DNA from: Streptomyces sp. 3214.6
Lineage (GTDB): Bacteria; Actinomycetota; Actinomycetes; Streptomycetales; Streptomycetaceae
Assembly: GCF_900129855.1 (NCBI RefSeq)
Contig: NZ_LT670819.1
Location: 4,092,001-4,156,000 of the forward strand
Direction of reading: 5' to 3'
DNA: 64,000 nt
Of this stretch, positions 9,163-17,691 are shown one piece after another; position 1 is the first letter of the stretch; each line of letters opens with the position of its first letter. Under the pieces are notes generated by a model, which saw only the letters and a list, made by a program, of their open reading frames with translations, was not told the DNA's origin and did no database searches. The position numbers were made by a program, and so were the translations under genes.

Positions 9163-10137
9163 ATGCAGCTCCCCGCCATGAAGCTTCCCGTTTCCGGGCG
9201 TACGGCGACCGCCGGCGCCGTCTCGGTTGTCATGCTCCTGACTTGCGGATCGATAGTCGGCGCGGCGCCCGCACCTGCGCACGGGTCCGCCGCCGTCGCC
9301 GCCGCTCCCGACATCTCCGTGGCCAACGTCAAGGCGCATCTGACGCAGTTGCAGTCCATCGCCACTGCCAACGGCGGCAACCGCGCCCATGGCCGTACCG
9401 GCTACAAGGCCTCGCTCGACTACGTGAAGGCCAAACTGGACGCCGCCGGATTCACCACCACTGTCCAGCAGTTCACCTCCTCCGGCCGCACCGGCTACAA
9501 CCTCATCGCCGACTGGCCCGGCGGTGACACCGGCAAGGTCGTCATGGCGGGGTCCCATCTGGACTCCGTGACCTCCGGCGCCGGGATCAACGACAACGGC
9601 TCCGGCTCGGCGGCCGTACTGGAGACGGCCCTGGCCGTGGCCCGGTCCGGCTACCAGCCCACCAAACACCTGCGGTTCGCCTGGTGGGGCGCGGAGGAAC
9701 TGGGCCTGGTCGGGTCCAGGTACTACGTCAACAACCTGTCCTCGGCGAACCGCGCCCGCATCAGCGGCTACCTCAACTTCGACATGATCGGCTCGCCGAA
9801 CCCCGGCTACTTCGTCTACGACGACGACCCGACCATCGAGAAGACCTTCAAGGACTACTTCACGGGCCTGGGCGTCGCGACGGAGATCGAGACCGAGGGC
9901 GACGGCCGCTCCGACCACGCTCCCTTCAAGAACGCCGGCGTCCCGGTGGGCGGCCTGTTCAGCGGCGCCGACTACGTCAAGACGGCGGCGCAGGCGGCCA
10001 AGTGGGGCGGTACGGCCGGGCAGGCCTTCGACCGCTGCTACCACTCCTCCTGCGACACCGCGGCCAACATCAACGACACCGCCCTGGACCGCAACGCGGA
10101 CGCCGTCGCCCACGCGGTCTGGGCGCTGTCCTCCTGA
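9163..10137 (+). CDS. Secreted M28 family zinc aminopeptidase (S. griseus aminopeptidase-like)
   Basis: The 324-residue precursor has a signal peptide (hydrophobic core about residues 16-35, Ala-rich cleavage region before 50). The co-catalytic di-zinc site is complete. His132 (AGSHLDSV), Asp144 (GINDNGSG), Glu178/Glu179 (WWGAEELGL), Asp207 (LNFDMIG) and His252 (SDHAPF) match the M28 pattern. The C-terminus carries the CYHSSCDT cysteine pair. The enzyme removes N-terminal hydrophobic residues from peptides outside the cell (family knowledge). ATG 9163 has GGAG 8 nt upstream. It converges with the gene at 10229. Confidence 0.93.
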   Translation: MQLPAMKLPVSGRTATAGAVSVVMLLTCGSIVGAAPAPAHGSAAVAAAPDISVANVKAHLTQLQSIATANGGNRAHGRTGYKASLDYVKAKLDAAGFTTTVQQFTSSGRTGYNLIADWPGGDTGKVVMAGSHLDSVTSGAGINDNGSGSAAVLETALAVARSGYQPTKHLRFAWWGAEELGLVGSRYYVNNLSSANRARISGYLNFDMIGSPNPGYFVYDDDPTIEKTFKDYFTGLGVATEIETEGDGRSDHAPFKNAGVPVGGLFSGADYVKTAAQAAKWGGTAGQAFDRCYHSSCDTAANINDTALDRNADAVAHAVWALSS

Positions 10138-10197
10138 CCGGCTCCTCCTGACAGGCTCCTTGTGACCGGCTCCTTCTGACCGGCTCCTTCTGATCGG
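10128..10197. repeat. Five 14-bp tandem repeats spanning the aminopeptidase stop codon
   Basis: The unit is CTCCTTCTGACCGG. Five imperfect copies run from 10128 to 10197. The first contains the TGA stop of the M28 gene, and every later copy repeats that TGA. The tract ends in the short convergent gap before the gene at 10229. Confidence 0.8.
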
Positions 10198-10228
10198 AAC
10201 GAGCCGATGCCGATCGCCGGCCGAGCCG

Positions 10229-11791
10229 CTACGCGCCCGAGCGGCGGGCGCGTTCGGCCAGCCGGAGCATGCGCGCGCGGGCCGACTCCAGCTGCTCGAC
10301 GTCTTCGGCGGCCGGGCCCTCCTCGGCAGTGAGCTCCGTCCACAGGCCGAGGAGTTCGGTCCCCAGGTTCAGCCCCTGCACGGGGTCCCGTACGGCGCGC
10401 CAGGCCGCCGCCGCGCTCTGGACGTTGCCGTACGCGGCCTCGCCGTCCCGGGCGCTGCGGTGGATCCGGGCCAGTTCGAGGGAGACATGGAAGGCGCGGA
10501 GCGGGTCGCCCGCCAAGTAGGCGATGTACGCGCCGAGTTCACGCAACCGGAGCACCTCGGGGTGCGCCGGCCCCAGCGTCCCGGACGCCTCCAGCACCGT
10601 CTGCTCCGCGAGAGTGGCCGCCGCGTCTATCCGGCCCGCCCGCACGGCCTCGTTGACCCGCGCCATCTGTTCTCCGAGCAGGGCGGGGCCCCCGCCGTCG
10701 CCCTGAAGGGTCCGGGGATCGTCACCGAGCACCGCCTCCGCCACCGCGTCGAAGCCACGGGCGGGGGTGGGCTTGGAGTCGGGGTCGAAGACCGAGTCGG
10801 AGACGAGGTCGTCGGGGAGGAGAGGGGTGAGGGCCGGGGATACGGGGGGCGAGGCGTGGACCGGCAACGGAAGCGGAATCGGCGCCGAGGCAAGGAGCGG
10901 GGTCGGGCTGAGGATCGGGGCAGGGGCAGGGGCAGGGGCGGAGGCGAGGGGCGAGGGCGAGGGCGAGGTCAGGGGCGGGGTTGAGGGTGGGGCCGGGGTC
11001 GACGTGGGGGTCGAAGTCGGCGTCGGCGTGGGGGTGGAAGTCGGGGTTGAGATGGGGATGGGGGGCGAGGTGGGGTCGGCGTCCGGGTTCGGCTGCTCGT
11101 TGTGCGGCTGGTCGTCCATCGTCGGAGGTGGGCCGAACACGCCCGTCGGGGCGGTGACCGTGCCGGGGGCCGGGATGTCGTCCTGAGCTTCCGGGATCGC
11201 CCGGATCGCATACGTGGGCGCCGAATCGGGTACCGGCGCCGACTGCGGTCCCTGCTCGGTCGCCGACTCGGGGATCGCGCGCAACGGGAACGTCGGCGCC
11301 GCGTCCCGTACCGGCTCGGGTACCTGCCGCAGCAAGTGCGTGGCCTTGTCGCTTCGCGGCCGAGCAGGCTGCTCGTCCGCGACGGGCGCGGGGGCGGCCG
11401 CCGGGGCCGGGTCGGTGATCTGCGCGTCCGGGGCCGCCTCCCGCACGGGCGCCGGCTCCCGTACCGCCGCCGGAGTCGGGGCCGCAGTCGTACGCAGGGG
11501 TTCCGCCGTGAAGTGGCTGGAGCCGTCGGGGTCCACGCGCAGGGGGACGACATAGCCGATGCGTTCGTCGTGGACCGTGGCGAGGACGGGGTGGCCGGTG
11601 GCGAGGGCGATGCGGTGCAGGTGGCTCAGCACGGCGCGCTGGATCTCTTCGCCGTCGACCGCCGCGACCGGTACGCCGCCTATCGTCGCCGTCCCGCCCC
11701 CGCGGACATGGACGTCGAGCGGCGCCACGACGGCGGCCGGCCGGCCGGCGCGCTTCTGTTCCCGCTTCTTCTCGCGGCTGAGTCGAGACAT
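10229..11791 (-). CDS. Conserved hypothetical protein with Pro/Thr/Ser-rich linker and TPR-like C-terminus
   Basis: The 520-residue protein starts at ATG 11791 (GAGGAA just upstream); the frame is open to 11851. Residues 1-100 form a basic N-terminus (RLSREKKREQKRAG) and a compact region (HVRGGGTATIGGVPVAAVDG). The middle is a long disordered region with TPTSTPTPTPTST- and APAPAPAP-type repeats. The last 150 residues are helical and tetratricopeptide-like (LAEQTVLEASGTLGPAHPEV, FHVSLELARIHRSARDGEA). No catalytic motif is visible. It is divergent from the gene at 12011. Function is not assigned. Confidence 0.75.
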   Translation of the reverse strand: MSRLSREKKREQKRAGRPAAVVAPLDVHVRGGGTATIGGVPVAAVDGEEIQRAVLSHLHRIALATGHPVLATVHDERIGYVVPLRVDPDGSSHFTAEPLRTTAAPTPAAVREPAPVREAAPDAQITDPAPAAAPAPVADEQPARPRSDKATHLLRQVPEPVRDAAPTFPLRAIPESATEQGPQSAPVPDSAPTYAIRAIPEAQDDIPAPGTVTAPTGVFGPPPTMDDQPHNEQPNPDADPTSPPIPISTPTSTPTPTPTSTPTSTPAPPSTPPLTSPSPSPLASAPAPAPAPILSPTPLLASAPIPLPLPVHASPPVSPALTPLLPDDLVSDSVFDPDSKPTPARGFDAVAEAVLGDDPRTLQGDGGGPALLGEQMARVNEAVRAGRIDAAATLAEQTVLEASGTLGPAHPEVLRLRELGAYIAYLAGDPLRAFHVSLELARIHRSARDGEAAYGNVQSAAAAWRAVRDPVQGLNLGTELLGLWTELTAEEGPAAEDVEQLESARARMLRLAERARRSGA

Positions 11792-11843
11792 CGGTTCCTC
11801 ACTCGGATGCGTCGTCACGATCCGGTCGTCCAGGTCCGTGTAC

Positions 11844-11857
11844 CAGTACACGTACTG
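11844..11857. promoter_or_regulatory. Palindrome between divergent genes (candidate operator)
   Basis: CAGTAC-AC-GTACTG has perfect 6-bp arms. It lies in the 219-bp gap between the divergent genes starting at 11791 (minus) and 12011 (plus), 53 nt ahead of the minus-strand start. No adjacent regulator gene is seen. Confidence 0.4.
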
Positions 11858-12010
11858 TTGAGTCTCTCCGAGCGCTCCCGGTCCTCACGTCACCGCGACG
11901 TCACAGCCTCGTTCCAGGAACCCACGCCTCGCGGCCGTGGCCGCCCCAGGACCAGCCAGGATCAGGGGAGCGCCCCGGAGGGACGGCGACGACTGGGAGG
12001 GACACGGTTC

Positions 12011-12511
12011 ATGCGGACGACGGACGGGCAACGGGGGCCGGAGATCTGGATCCGGGGGCCGGTGGCCGCGCCCGATCCGGTTCCGATGCCGTACGTCCCC
12101 ACCGCCACGCCCCGGCGCTTCTCCTGGGTCGCCGTTCACGGCGGGGCCGGCGCCTCCACGCTCGCCGCGGTCTACGGCGGCCACGACTGCGGGCGGGAGT
12201 GGCCCGGCGCCGGTGATCCGCCGTCCGTACTGCTGGTCGCCCGCACGCATGCGGCCGGGCTGGAGTCCGTGCTGCGGGCGGTGGACGTCTTCCGGCGCGG
12301 GGAGGCTCCGCGGGGGCTCGATCTGGACGCGGTGGTCCTCGTCGCGGACGCGCCCGGCCGGTTGCCCCGGCCGCTCGTCCAGCGGGCGCGGGTGATCGAA
12401 TCGCTCATCGACGTGTACCGCGTCCCCTGGGTGACGGACTGGCGCCTCGGTGACCTGGGCGGCAGCCCGCCACGGGAGACGGCGGCACTGGCCCGGCTCA
12501 CCGGGGGGTGA
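12011..12511 (+). CDS. Conserved hypothetical protein with degenerate P-loop (DUF6668-like)
   Basis: A 166-residue protein with WVAVHGGAGASTLA, like a deviant Walker A loop. VLVAD follows at the position expected for a switch or Walker B strand. It resembles the actinobacterial DUF6668 family as I remember it. GGAGGGA lies 8 nt before ATG 12011. The stop overlaps the amidase GTG (GTGA), so the two are translationally coupled. It may be a small ParA/MinD-like nucleotide-binding protein; this is inference. Confidence 0.7.
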   Translation: MRTTDGQRGPEIWIRGPVAAPDPVPMPYVPTATPRRFSWVAVHGGAGASTLAAVYGGHDCGREWPGAGDPPSVLLVARTHAAGLESVLRAVDVFRRGEAPRGLDLDAVVLVADAPGRLPRPLVQRARVIESLIDVYRVPWVTDWRLGDLGGSPPRETAALARLTGG

Positions 12512-13692
12512 CGCCCCTGGCGTGGCCGCCGGCGGTGGAGATCGCCGCGGCCGTGCGGGCCGGGCGGCTGCGGGCCGTGGACGTCGTGGGCGAGGCGCTC
12601 GGACGGATCGCCCGGGTCGACCGTTCCCTGTGCGCGTTCGCGGGGGTGTGGGAGGAGCGGGCGCGGGCGTGGGCCCGTGAGGTCGACGTACGGATCGCCG
12701 CGGGCGAGAGGCTGCCGCTGGCCGGGGTGCCGATCGGCGTGAAGGGCCGTCACGGGCTGCTTACGGCGGCCCCGCTGATCGCCGCCGGATGTGTGCCCGT
12801 CGGGGCGACCGCCGTCCCCGGACCGGGCACTCCCTGGCAGACCTGGGGCCTCGGCGCCCACGGCCGCACCGTCAACCCCTGGCGCGCCGACCGCACGCCC
12901 GGCGGCTCCTCGGCCGGCTCCGCGGCGGCGGTGGCCGCCGGCCTCGTCCCCCTGGCCACCGGCAGCGACGGCGCGGGCTCGGTACGCATCCCGGCCGCGT
13001 GGTGCGGCGTGACCGGCCTGAAGACGACGAACGGGCGAGCGCCCGCCGGAGACCGGCCGCCTCCTGACCGTACGGGTCTGGCGGCGCCCGGCGTCCTCGT
13101 GCGGCACGCGGTGGACGCCGAGGCGTACTGGAGGGTCATGGCCCCGGCGGCGGCGTCCTCGGGGCGCCCCTCGGTTCCCGCTCCTCCCCTCGCCGTCTTC
13201 TCCCCCGACCTGGGCTTCGCCGAGCCCGACCCCGAGCCGCACGCCCTCGCCCGTGCCGCCGCCGAACGCCTGGCCGCCGCCGGTGTCGTACGACTGCCGG
13301 ACCATGACACGCCCTTGTGTCTGGAGGACCCCGGGCCGGCCTGGCTCGCGCTGCGCACCCCGGGTTCCGACCTCCGCGCGGCCGCATGGATCCGGGGGGT
13401 GAACGACCGGCTGCTGTCCGGCCTCTTCTCCCGTGCCGACCTACTGCTGACGCCGACGACCCCGAACGCCGCGCACGGTCACGACGGCCCCGGCGACCGC
13501 TACTCGACGGCGCTCACCTGGGCGTTCAACCTCAGCGGGCACCCGGCGATCAGCCTCCCGGCGGGGTTCGGCGCGGACGGCTGTCCGGTGGGGTTGCAGG
13601 CGGTCGCGGCCCACGGCGCGGAGGGGACGTTGCTGACGGTCGCAAGGAGCGCCACCCTCCCGCCCGCCCCGCAGGCCATGCCCGCCCCGTAA
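12508..13692 (+). CDS. Amidase signature family protein
   Basis: The 394-residue enzyme has the complete Ser-cisSer-Lys triad: Lys79 (GVPIGVKGRHG), Ser134 (PGGSSAGSAAAV) and nucleophile Ser158 (GSDGAGSVRIPA). It hydrolyses amide bonds; the substrate is unknown. It is shorter than the usual 450-500 residues, with a compact region after the signature. GTG 12508 overlaps the preceding stop. The start region has no separate ribosome binding site, which supports coupling to the P-loop-like protein. Confidence 0.85.
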   Translation: MTPLAWPPAVEIAAAVRAGRLRAVDVVGEALGRIARVDRSLCAFAGVWEERARAWAREVDVRIAAGERLPLAGVPIGVKGRHGLLTAAPLIAAGCVPVGATAVPGPGTPWQTWGLGAHGRTVNPWRADRTPGGSSAGSAAAVAAGLVPLATGSDGAGSVRIPAAWCGVTGLKTTNGRAPAGDRPPPDRTGLAAPGVLVRHAVDAEAYWRVMAPAAASSGRPSVPAPPLAVFSPDLGFAEPDPEPHALARAAAERLAAAGVVRLPDHDTPLCLEDPGPAWLALRTPGSDLRAAAWIRGVNDRLLSGLFSRADLLLTPTTPNAAHGHDGPGDRYSTALTWAFNLSGHPAISLPAGFGADGCPVGLQAVAAHGAEGTLLTVARSATLPPAPQAMPAP

Positions 13693-13699
13693 GCCCCAG

Positions 13700-13730
13700 A
13701 AAAAATTGCTTGCACGAACATATAATGCAG
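13700..13730 (+). promoter_or_regulatory. Candidate promoter of the FMN reductase gene
   Basis: A perfect -10 hexamer TATAAT (13721-13726) lies in an AT-rich patch 50 nt before the ATG. The TTGCTT at 13706-13711 is only 9 nt away, too close for a normal -35. The patch may instead include a regulator site (TTGCTTGCA/TGCA half-sites). Confidence 0.5.
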
Positions 13731-13775
13731 AGGCAGACTAGCGTCGCACGCCGACTACTTTTGGGGGATCGGATC

Positions 13776-14363
13776 ATGACGCACCGCAGTTTCCTGTTCG
13801 TGCTGGGCAGCAGCCGACCGGACGGCAACACCGAACTGCTGGCCCGCGAGGCCGCCGAGCAGTTGCCCTCCGACATCGAGCAGACCTGGATCAGCCTCGC
13901 CCGGCATCCGCTGCCCGACTTCGAGGACCTGCGCCACGACAGCGACCACATCCGCCCCACCGAGGGCAGCCCCGCGCTGCTGCTCGACGCCACGCTCGCC
14001 GCGACGGACATCGTGATCGCGTCCCCGCTGTACTGGTACTCGGTGTCCGGCCAGACCAAGCGCTACCTGGACCACTGGTCGGGCTGGCTGCGCACCCCCG
14101 GCGTCGACTTCAAGGCGACGCTCGCCGGGCGCACCCTCTGGGGCGTGTCCGTTCTCGCGGACGACCAGCCCGTGGTCGCCGATCCGCTCATCGGCACGCT
14201 CAACAACTCGGCCGCGTACCTGCGGATGCGTTTCGGCGGGGTGCTGCTCGGCAACGGCAGCAAGCCAGGCGACGTCCTGAAGGACACACAGGCGCTGACA
14301 CGCGCGAAGACGTTCTTCGCACCGGAGGCGCCCCTCGCCCGGTTCGCCCACGAGACGGTCTGA
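13776..14363 (+). CDS. NADPH-dependent FMN reductase / flavodoxin-fold NAD(P)H oxidoreductase
   Basis: A 195-residue protein. The N-terminal FVLGSSRPDGNTELLAREAA is the FMN-phosphate loop of the NADPH-dependent FMN reductase/NQO family. SPLYWYSVSGQTKRYLDHW is the second flavin contact (P-x-Y-W-x-x-x). It probably reduces quinones or free flavin with NAD(P)H. ATG 13776 follows TTGGGGGATC. It is monocistronic and converges on the ABC permease gene with a gap of only 31 nt. Confidence 0.88.
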   Translation: MTHRSFLFVLGSSRPDGNTELLAREAAEQLPSDIEQTWISLARHPLPDFEDLRHDSDHIRPTEGSPALLLDATLAATDIVIASPLYWYSVSGQTKRYLDHWSGWLRTPGVDFKATLAGRTLWGVSVLADDQPVVADPLIGTLNNSAAYLRMRFGGVLLGNGSKPGDVLKDTQALTRAKTFFAPEAPLARFAHETV

Positions 14364-14394
14364 CACACCCTGGGCCCCGGCCGGCAGCGCTCTG

Positions 14395-15393
14395 TCAGGC
14401 GGTGACGTCCTTCGTCGTGAAGCGCGCCCAGGCCGCCGAACCGAAGACCGCCGCGTACAGGGCCTGCAGGTCGAGGTTCTTCTGGAGGTCGTCCCAGTAG
14501 ACCGGCTCGCGCATGAGGTCGGCGAAGGACAGCCAGTAGTGCGAGAAGAAGTACGGCTGGAGCGCGTGCAACTGGGGGATCTGGTCGAGGATCTGGATCG
14601 TGATCAGCAGGCCCACGGTCGTCGCCATCGCCGCGATGCCGCTGCTCGTCAGCGTGGAGACGAACAGTCCGAGGGCCGCCACGCCGATCAGGGACACGGC
14701 GACGACCAGGGCCATCAGCAGCGCACGCAGCAGACCGTCGCCGAAGCCGATCCGGGTGCCGGAGATCGTCGTCAGGTCGCCGAGCGGGAAGAGCAGCGCA
14801 CCGACCGTCAGTGCCGAGAGCGCGACCACGAGCGTGGCCACCAGGCAGAAGATCATGACGGTCGCGTACTTGGCCAGGAGGAGGCGGGTGCGGCCGGCGG
14901 GGGCGACCAGGAGGTAGCGCAGCGTGCCCGCGTTCGCCTCTCCGGCGATCGCGTCGCCCGCGATCACACCGATCGCCATCGGCAGGAAGAACGGCAGTGT
15001 CACGGCCAGCGCGGTGAAGACCAGGAACAGGCCGTTGTTGGTGACCTGCGAGATGAACGCCGGGCCGCCGCCTCCACCGCCCCCTCCCCCGCCGCCACCG
15101 GGACCGGCGGACGAGCCGTCGCCCGTCTCGATCTTCACTGCGATCCCGACCAGGACCGGCACGGCCGCCAGCACGGCCAGCAGCGCGAGGGTGCGCCAGC
15201 GCCGGAAGGTGGTCAGCAACTCGCTGCGCAGGAGTCCGAAGGTCCAGGTCCAGGTCCATGACCTGGTGTGGGTCCAGGACCTGGTGCGGGTCCAGGACGT
15301 GGTGCGGGTCCAGGACCTGGTGGGGTTACCCGGGGAGTCGTCTCGGGGAGTTCCGTTCCGGTTCTCGCTCACTTCCGCTTCAGCCCGCGACAT
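14395..15393 (-). CDS. ABC-2 type transporter permease
   Basis: A 332-residue membrane protein with an initial helix at about 62-85 and five more helices after residue 115. Two low-complexity stretches stand out. The N-terminal tail has TRSW/TRT repeats encoded by the 18-bp tandem array at 15253-15324. A 12-residue poly-Gly run follows the first membrane helix. Start ATG 15393 lies inside the ATPase gene (14-nt overlap). With that ATPase it forms an exporter or envelope-active ABC system; the substrate is unknown. Confidence 0.87.
   Translation of the reverse strand: MSRAEAEVSENRNGTPRDDSPGNPTRSWTRTTSWTRTRSWTHTRSWTWTWTFGLLRSELLTTFRRWRTLALLAVLAAVPVLVGIAVKIETGDGSSAGPGGGGGGGGGGGGPAFISQVTNNGLFLVFTALAVTLPFFLPMAIGVIAGDAIAGEANAGTLRYLLVAPAGRTRLLLAKYATVMIFCLVATLVVALSALTVGALLFPLGDLTTISGTRIGFGDGLLRALLMALVVAVSLIGVAALGLFVSTLTSSGIAAMATTVGLLITIQILDQIPQLHALQPYFFSHYWLSFADLMREPVYWDDLQKNLDLQALYAAVFGSAAWARFTTKDVTA
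15253..15324. repeat. Four 18-bp tandem repeats inside the permease gene
   Basis: The unit is GGTCCAGGACCTGGTGCG. Four copies occupy 15253-15324, with partial copies at 15241-15252. The unit contains the palindrome GGTCCAGGACC. Because it is 18 bp it keeps frame and encodes a Trp/Arg/Thr/Ser hexapeptide repeat. Confidence 0.85.
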
Positions 15394-16387
15394 CGAAGCC
15401 CTCCCCCGTGAGCGCCACGAACGCGTCCTCCAGGGAGGCCCGTTCGACGGCGAAGCCGCGAACGCGGACGCCCGCCGTCACCAACGCGGCGTTCAGTTCG
15501 GCGAGCTCGCGCTCCGCGGGCGGAGCCTCCGCGCTCACCCGGTCCTCGGCGACGACGACGTCGCCCACGCCCTGCTCCTTCAGCACCCGGGCCGCGTCCG
15601 CCGGGTCCGGGGTCGTCACGACCAGCCGGCCGCGGGTCCCGGCCGCGAGGTCCGCCACCGAGCCCTGTGCGAGCAGCCGGCCCTGTGCCATCACCGCCGC
15701 GTGCGTGCACACCTGCTCGATCTCGTCGAGGAGGTGGGAGGAGAGGAAGACGGTCGTGCCCTCCGCGGCCAGCTCCCGAATCAGCGAACGGATCTCCCGC
15801 ATGCCCTGGGGGTCCAGGCCGTTGGTCGGTTCGTCGAGGACGAGCAGGCGGCGGGGCTGGAGCAGGGCGGCGGCGAGGCCCAGGCGCTGCTTCATGCCGA
15901 GCGAGTACGCCTTCGCCCTCTTGCCGGCGGCGGCCGTCAGCCCGACCCGCTCCAGCGTCGCCGTGACCCGCGTACGCCGGGTGCGTGGGTCGGCGGTCGG
16001 GTCGGCGGCGTCGTAGCGGAGCAGGTTGTCGCGGCCGGAGAGGAAGCCGTAGAGGGCGGGGCCCTCGATGAGCGCCCCCACGTGGGGCAGAACGGCGCGC
16101 GCGGCCCGCGGCATGGGTTGTCCCAGGACGCGGGCCGAGCCGGCCGTGGGCTCGATGAGCCCCATCAGCATGCGGATGGTGGTGGTCTTGCCGGAGCCGT
16201 TGGGACCGAGGAAGCCGAAGACGCTGCCCGCCGGGACGGTCAGATCGAGACCGTCGACGGCGAGCTGTCCGCCGCGGTAGCGCTTGGTGAGGGCGCGGGT
16301 GTGGATGACGGCGTCACCGTCGCCCGCGGCACCACCCGTGGCATGACCCGCGGCACCACCCGTGGCACCACCCGTGGACTGCGTCAT
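15380..16387 (-). CDS. ABC transporter ATP-binding protein
   Basis: The 335-residue ATPase has an N-terminal Gly/Ala/Thr repeat tail (GGATGGAAGHATGGAAG). Walker A (GPNGSGKTT), an LGMKQRLGLAAAL signature, Walker B (LLVLDEPTNGLDP) and the H-loop (SSHLLDE) follow. This CcmA/DrrA-like type pairs with ABC-2 permeases. Transcription runs from the LolA-like gene (32-nt gap) through this gene into the permease. The tail is encoded by near-tandem CACCACCCGTGG units (16320-16380). Confidence 0.92.
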   Translation of the reverse strand: MTQSTGGATGGAAGHATGGAAGDGDAVIHTRALTKRYRGGQLAVDGLDLTVPAGSVFGFLGPNGSGKTTTIRMLMGLIEPTAGSARVLGQPMPRAARAVLPHVGALIEGPALYGFLSGRDNLLRYDAADPTADPRTRRTRVTATLERVGLTAAAGKRAKAYSLGMKQRLGLAAALLQPRRLLVLDEPTNGLDPQGMREIRSLIRELAAEGTTVFLSSHLLDEIEQVCTHAAVMAQGRLLAQGSVADLAAGTRGRLVVTTPDPADAARVLKEQGVGDVVVAEDRVSAEAPPAERELAELNAALVTAGVRVRGFAVERASLEDAFVALTGEGFDVAG

Positions 16388-16419
16388 CGGCTCCCCTCAC
16401 GCCCCGCCCAGGTCGCTGC

Positions 16420-17691
16420 CTACTTCTCCGCGTTCGCCGCCTTCACCAGGGCGTCCTTGGTGACCGCGCCGACGTAGACCTTGCCGTCGTCGGTCATCAG
16501 GGCGTTGATCAGGCGGGTGGAGAAGACCGTGCCGGAGCCGAACTTACCGCTCACCTTGTCGCCGAAGGAGCCGAGGAAGCCGCCGAGGGCGCCGCCGCCG
16601 GCCTCGGAGCCCGAGGGCATGCCCTGGCCGCCGGTGTCGAAGGTGGCGACGGAGGTCCAGCCCTCACCGAGGACGTTGAGACCGGCGGGGCCGCCGAGGT
16701 CCTTGGCGAGGTCGTCGTCGGACCTGCCGGAGTGCCCCGGAGCGGTCCGCGTCGCGCCCTCGTCGTCCCACTTGCCTCCGCCGTCGCCCTTCTCGGCCTT
16801 GTCGCCCTCGGTGACCTTCGCGCCCTTGGGGGTGGTGAAGTCGAAGGTGGAGGCGGCCGGCTTGGCGAAGGTGACCTGGGTGAAGCCCGCGTCCACGACG
16901 GCGGCGCCGCCGCTCGCCGGGGTCAGCGTGAACTTCAGCGGCAGGCCCGTCTTCGCGTCCACGGCCACGCTGATCGCGCCCACCGTGGAACCGGACTGCT
17001 TCGGCTTGACCAGCAGCTTGTAGGCGTCGCGCCCGGCGACCTGGACGGTGCCGTCGACGGTCACGGACGTCGTGTCGTCGACCGCCTTCAGGGCGTCCTC
17101 GGTGAGGTCCTTGGGCGTGGCCGGAACAGGAGTGTCCTCCTTGCCGGAACTCTCGTCGACGGTGGAGTGGTAGACCTCGTTGGAGGCGCTGTCGTACCCC
17201 CACACGTTCTTGCCGTTGTGGATGACGCTGTATTCGGCGGCCTTCTCCAGCAGCGAGAGCTTCTGCCGGTCCGGGCCGTCGGCGGCGACGCGCAGGGTGT
17301 GCGTGCCGGACGCGAGTTCGGTGAGCTTGGTGGACGGATCGGCGGACGAACCGTCACCACCCTGCTGGGCGGCACCGGAAAGCAGACCGCTCTCCAGCCC
17401 GCCGAGGTCGGGCAGCCCGAGATCGGTGGTGATCTTCACCGTGCCGGACAGCTGCTGGACGTCCGAAGCGGCAATCTTGTCGAGGAGTTGCTGTGCGGTG
17501 ATCTTCGGCAGGTCGGGGTCGCCGGAGTCGGCGAGTGCCGGGACCAGCCCGATCGTCGCCGCGGCGACACCGATCACGGTGACCGGGACGACGTACCGCA
17601 CGGCCTTGCGCCGGCCGGCGCGCAGGTCGTCGGCCTCCCCGCTGTTCGGCTCCCCGCCGGTCAGGGTGTCGTCGGATGCCTTCGGTGCCAT
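16420..17691 (-). CDS. LolA/RseB-like envelope protein, signal-anchored
   Basis: A 423-residue protein. After a charged cytoplasmic N-terminus there is one hydrophobic segment (about 33-53, VPVTVIGVAAATIGLVPALA). An extracellular domain follows, with LolA/DUF2092-type features such as QQLLDKIAASDVQQLSGTV, a VWGYDSASNEVYHSTVDESS strand and LPLKFTLTP. It probably binds a lipid or lipoprotein-like ligand outside the membrane. It is first in an operon with the ABC ATPase and permease, suggesting that the three work together in envelope maintenance. The start is ATG 17691. Confidence 0.82.
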   Translation of the reverse strand: MAPKASDDTLTGGEPNSGEADDLRAGRRKAVRYVVPVTVIGVAAATIGLVPALADSGDPDLPKITAQQLLDKIAASDVQQLSGTVKITTDLGLPDLGGLESGLLSGAAQQGGDGSSADPSTKLTELASGTHTLRVAADGPDRQKLSLLEKAAEYSVIHNGKNVWGYDSASNEVYHSTVDESSGKEDTPVPATPKDLTEDALKAVDDTTSVTVDGTVQVAGRDAYKLLVKPKQSGSTVGAISVAVDAKTGLPLKFTLTPASGGAAVVDAGFTQVTFAKPAASTFDFTTPKGAKVTEGDKAEKGDGGGKWDDEGATRTAPGHSGRSDDDLAKDLGGPAGLNVLGEGWTSVATFDTGGQGMPSGSEAGGGALGGFLGSFGDKVSGKFGSGTVFSTRLINALMTDDGKVYVGAVTKDALVKAANAEK

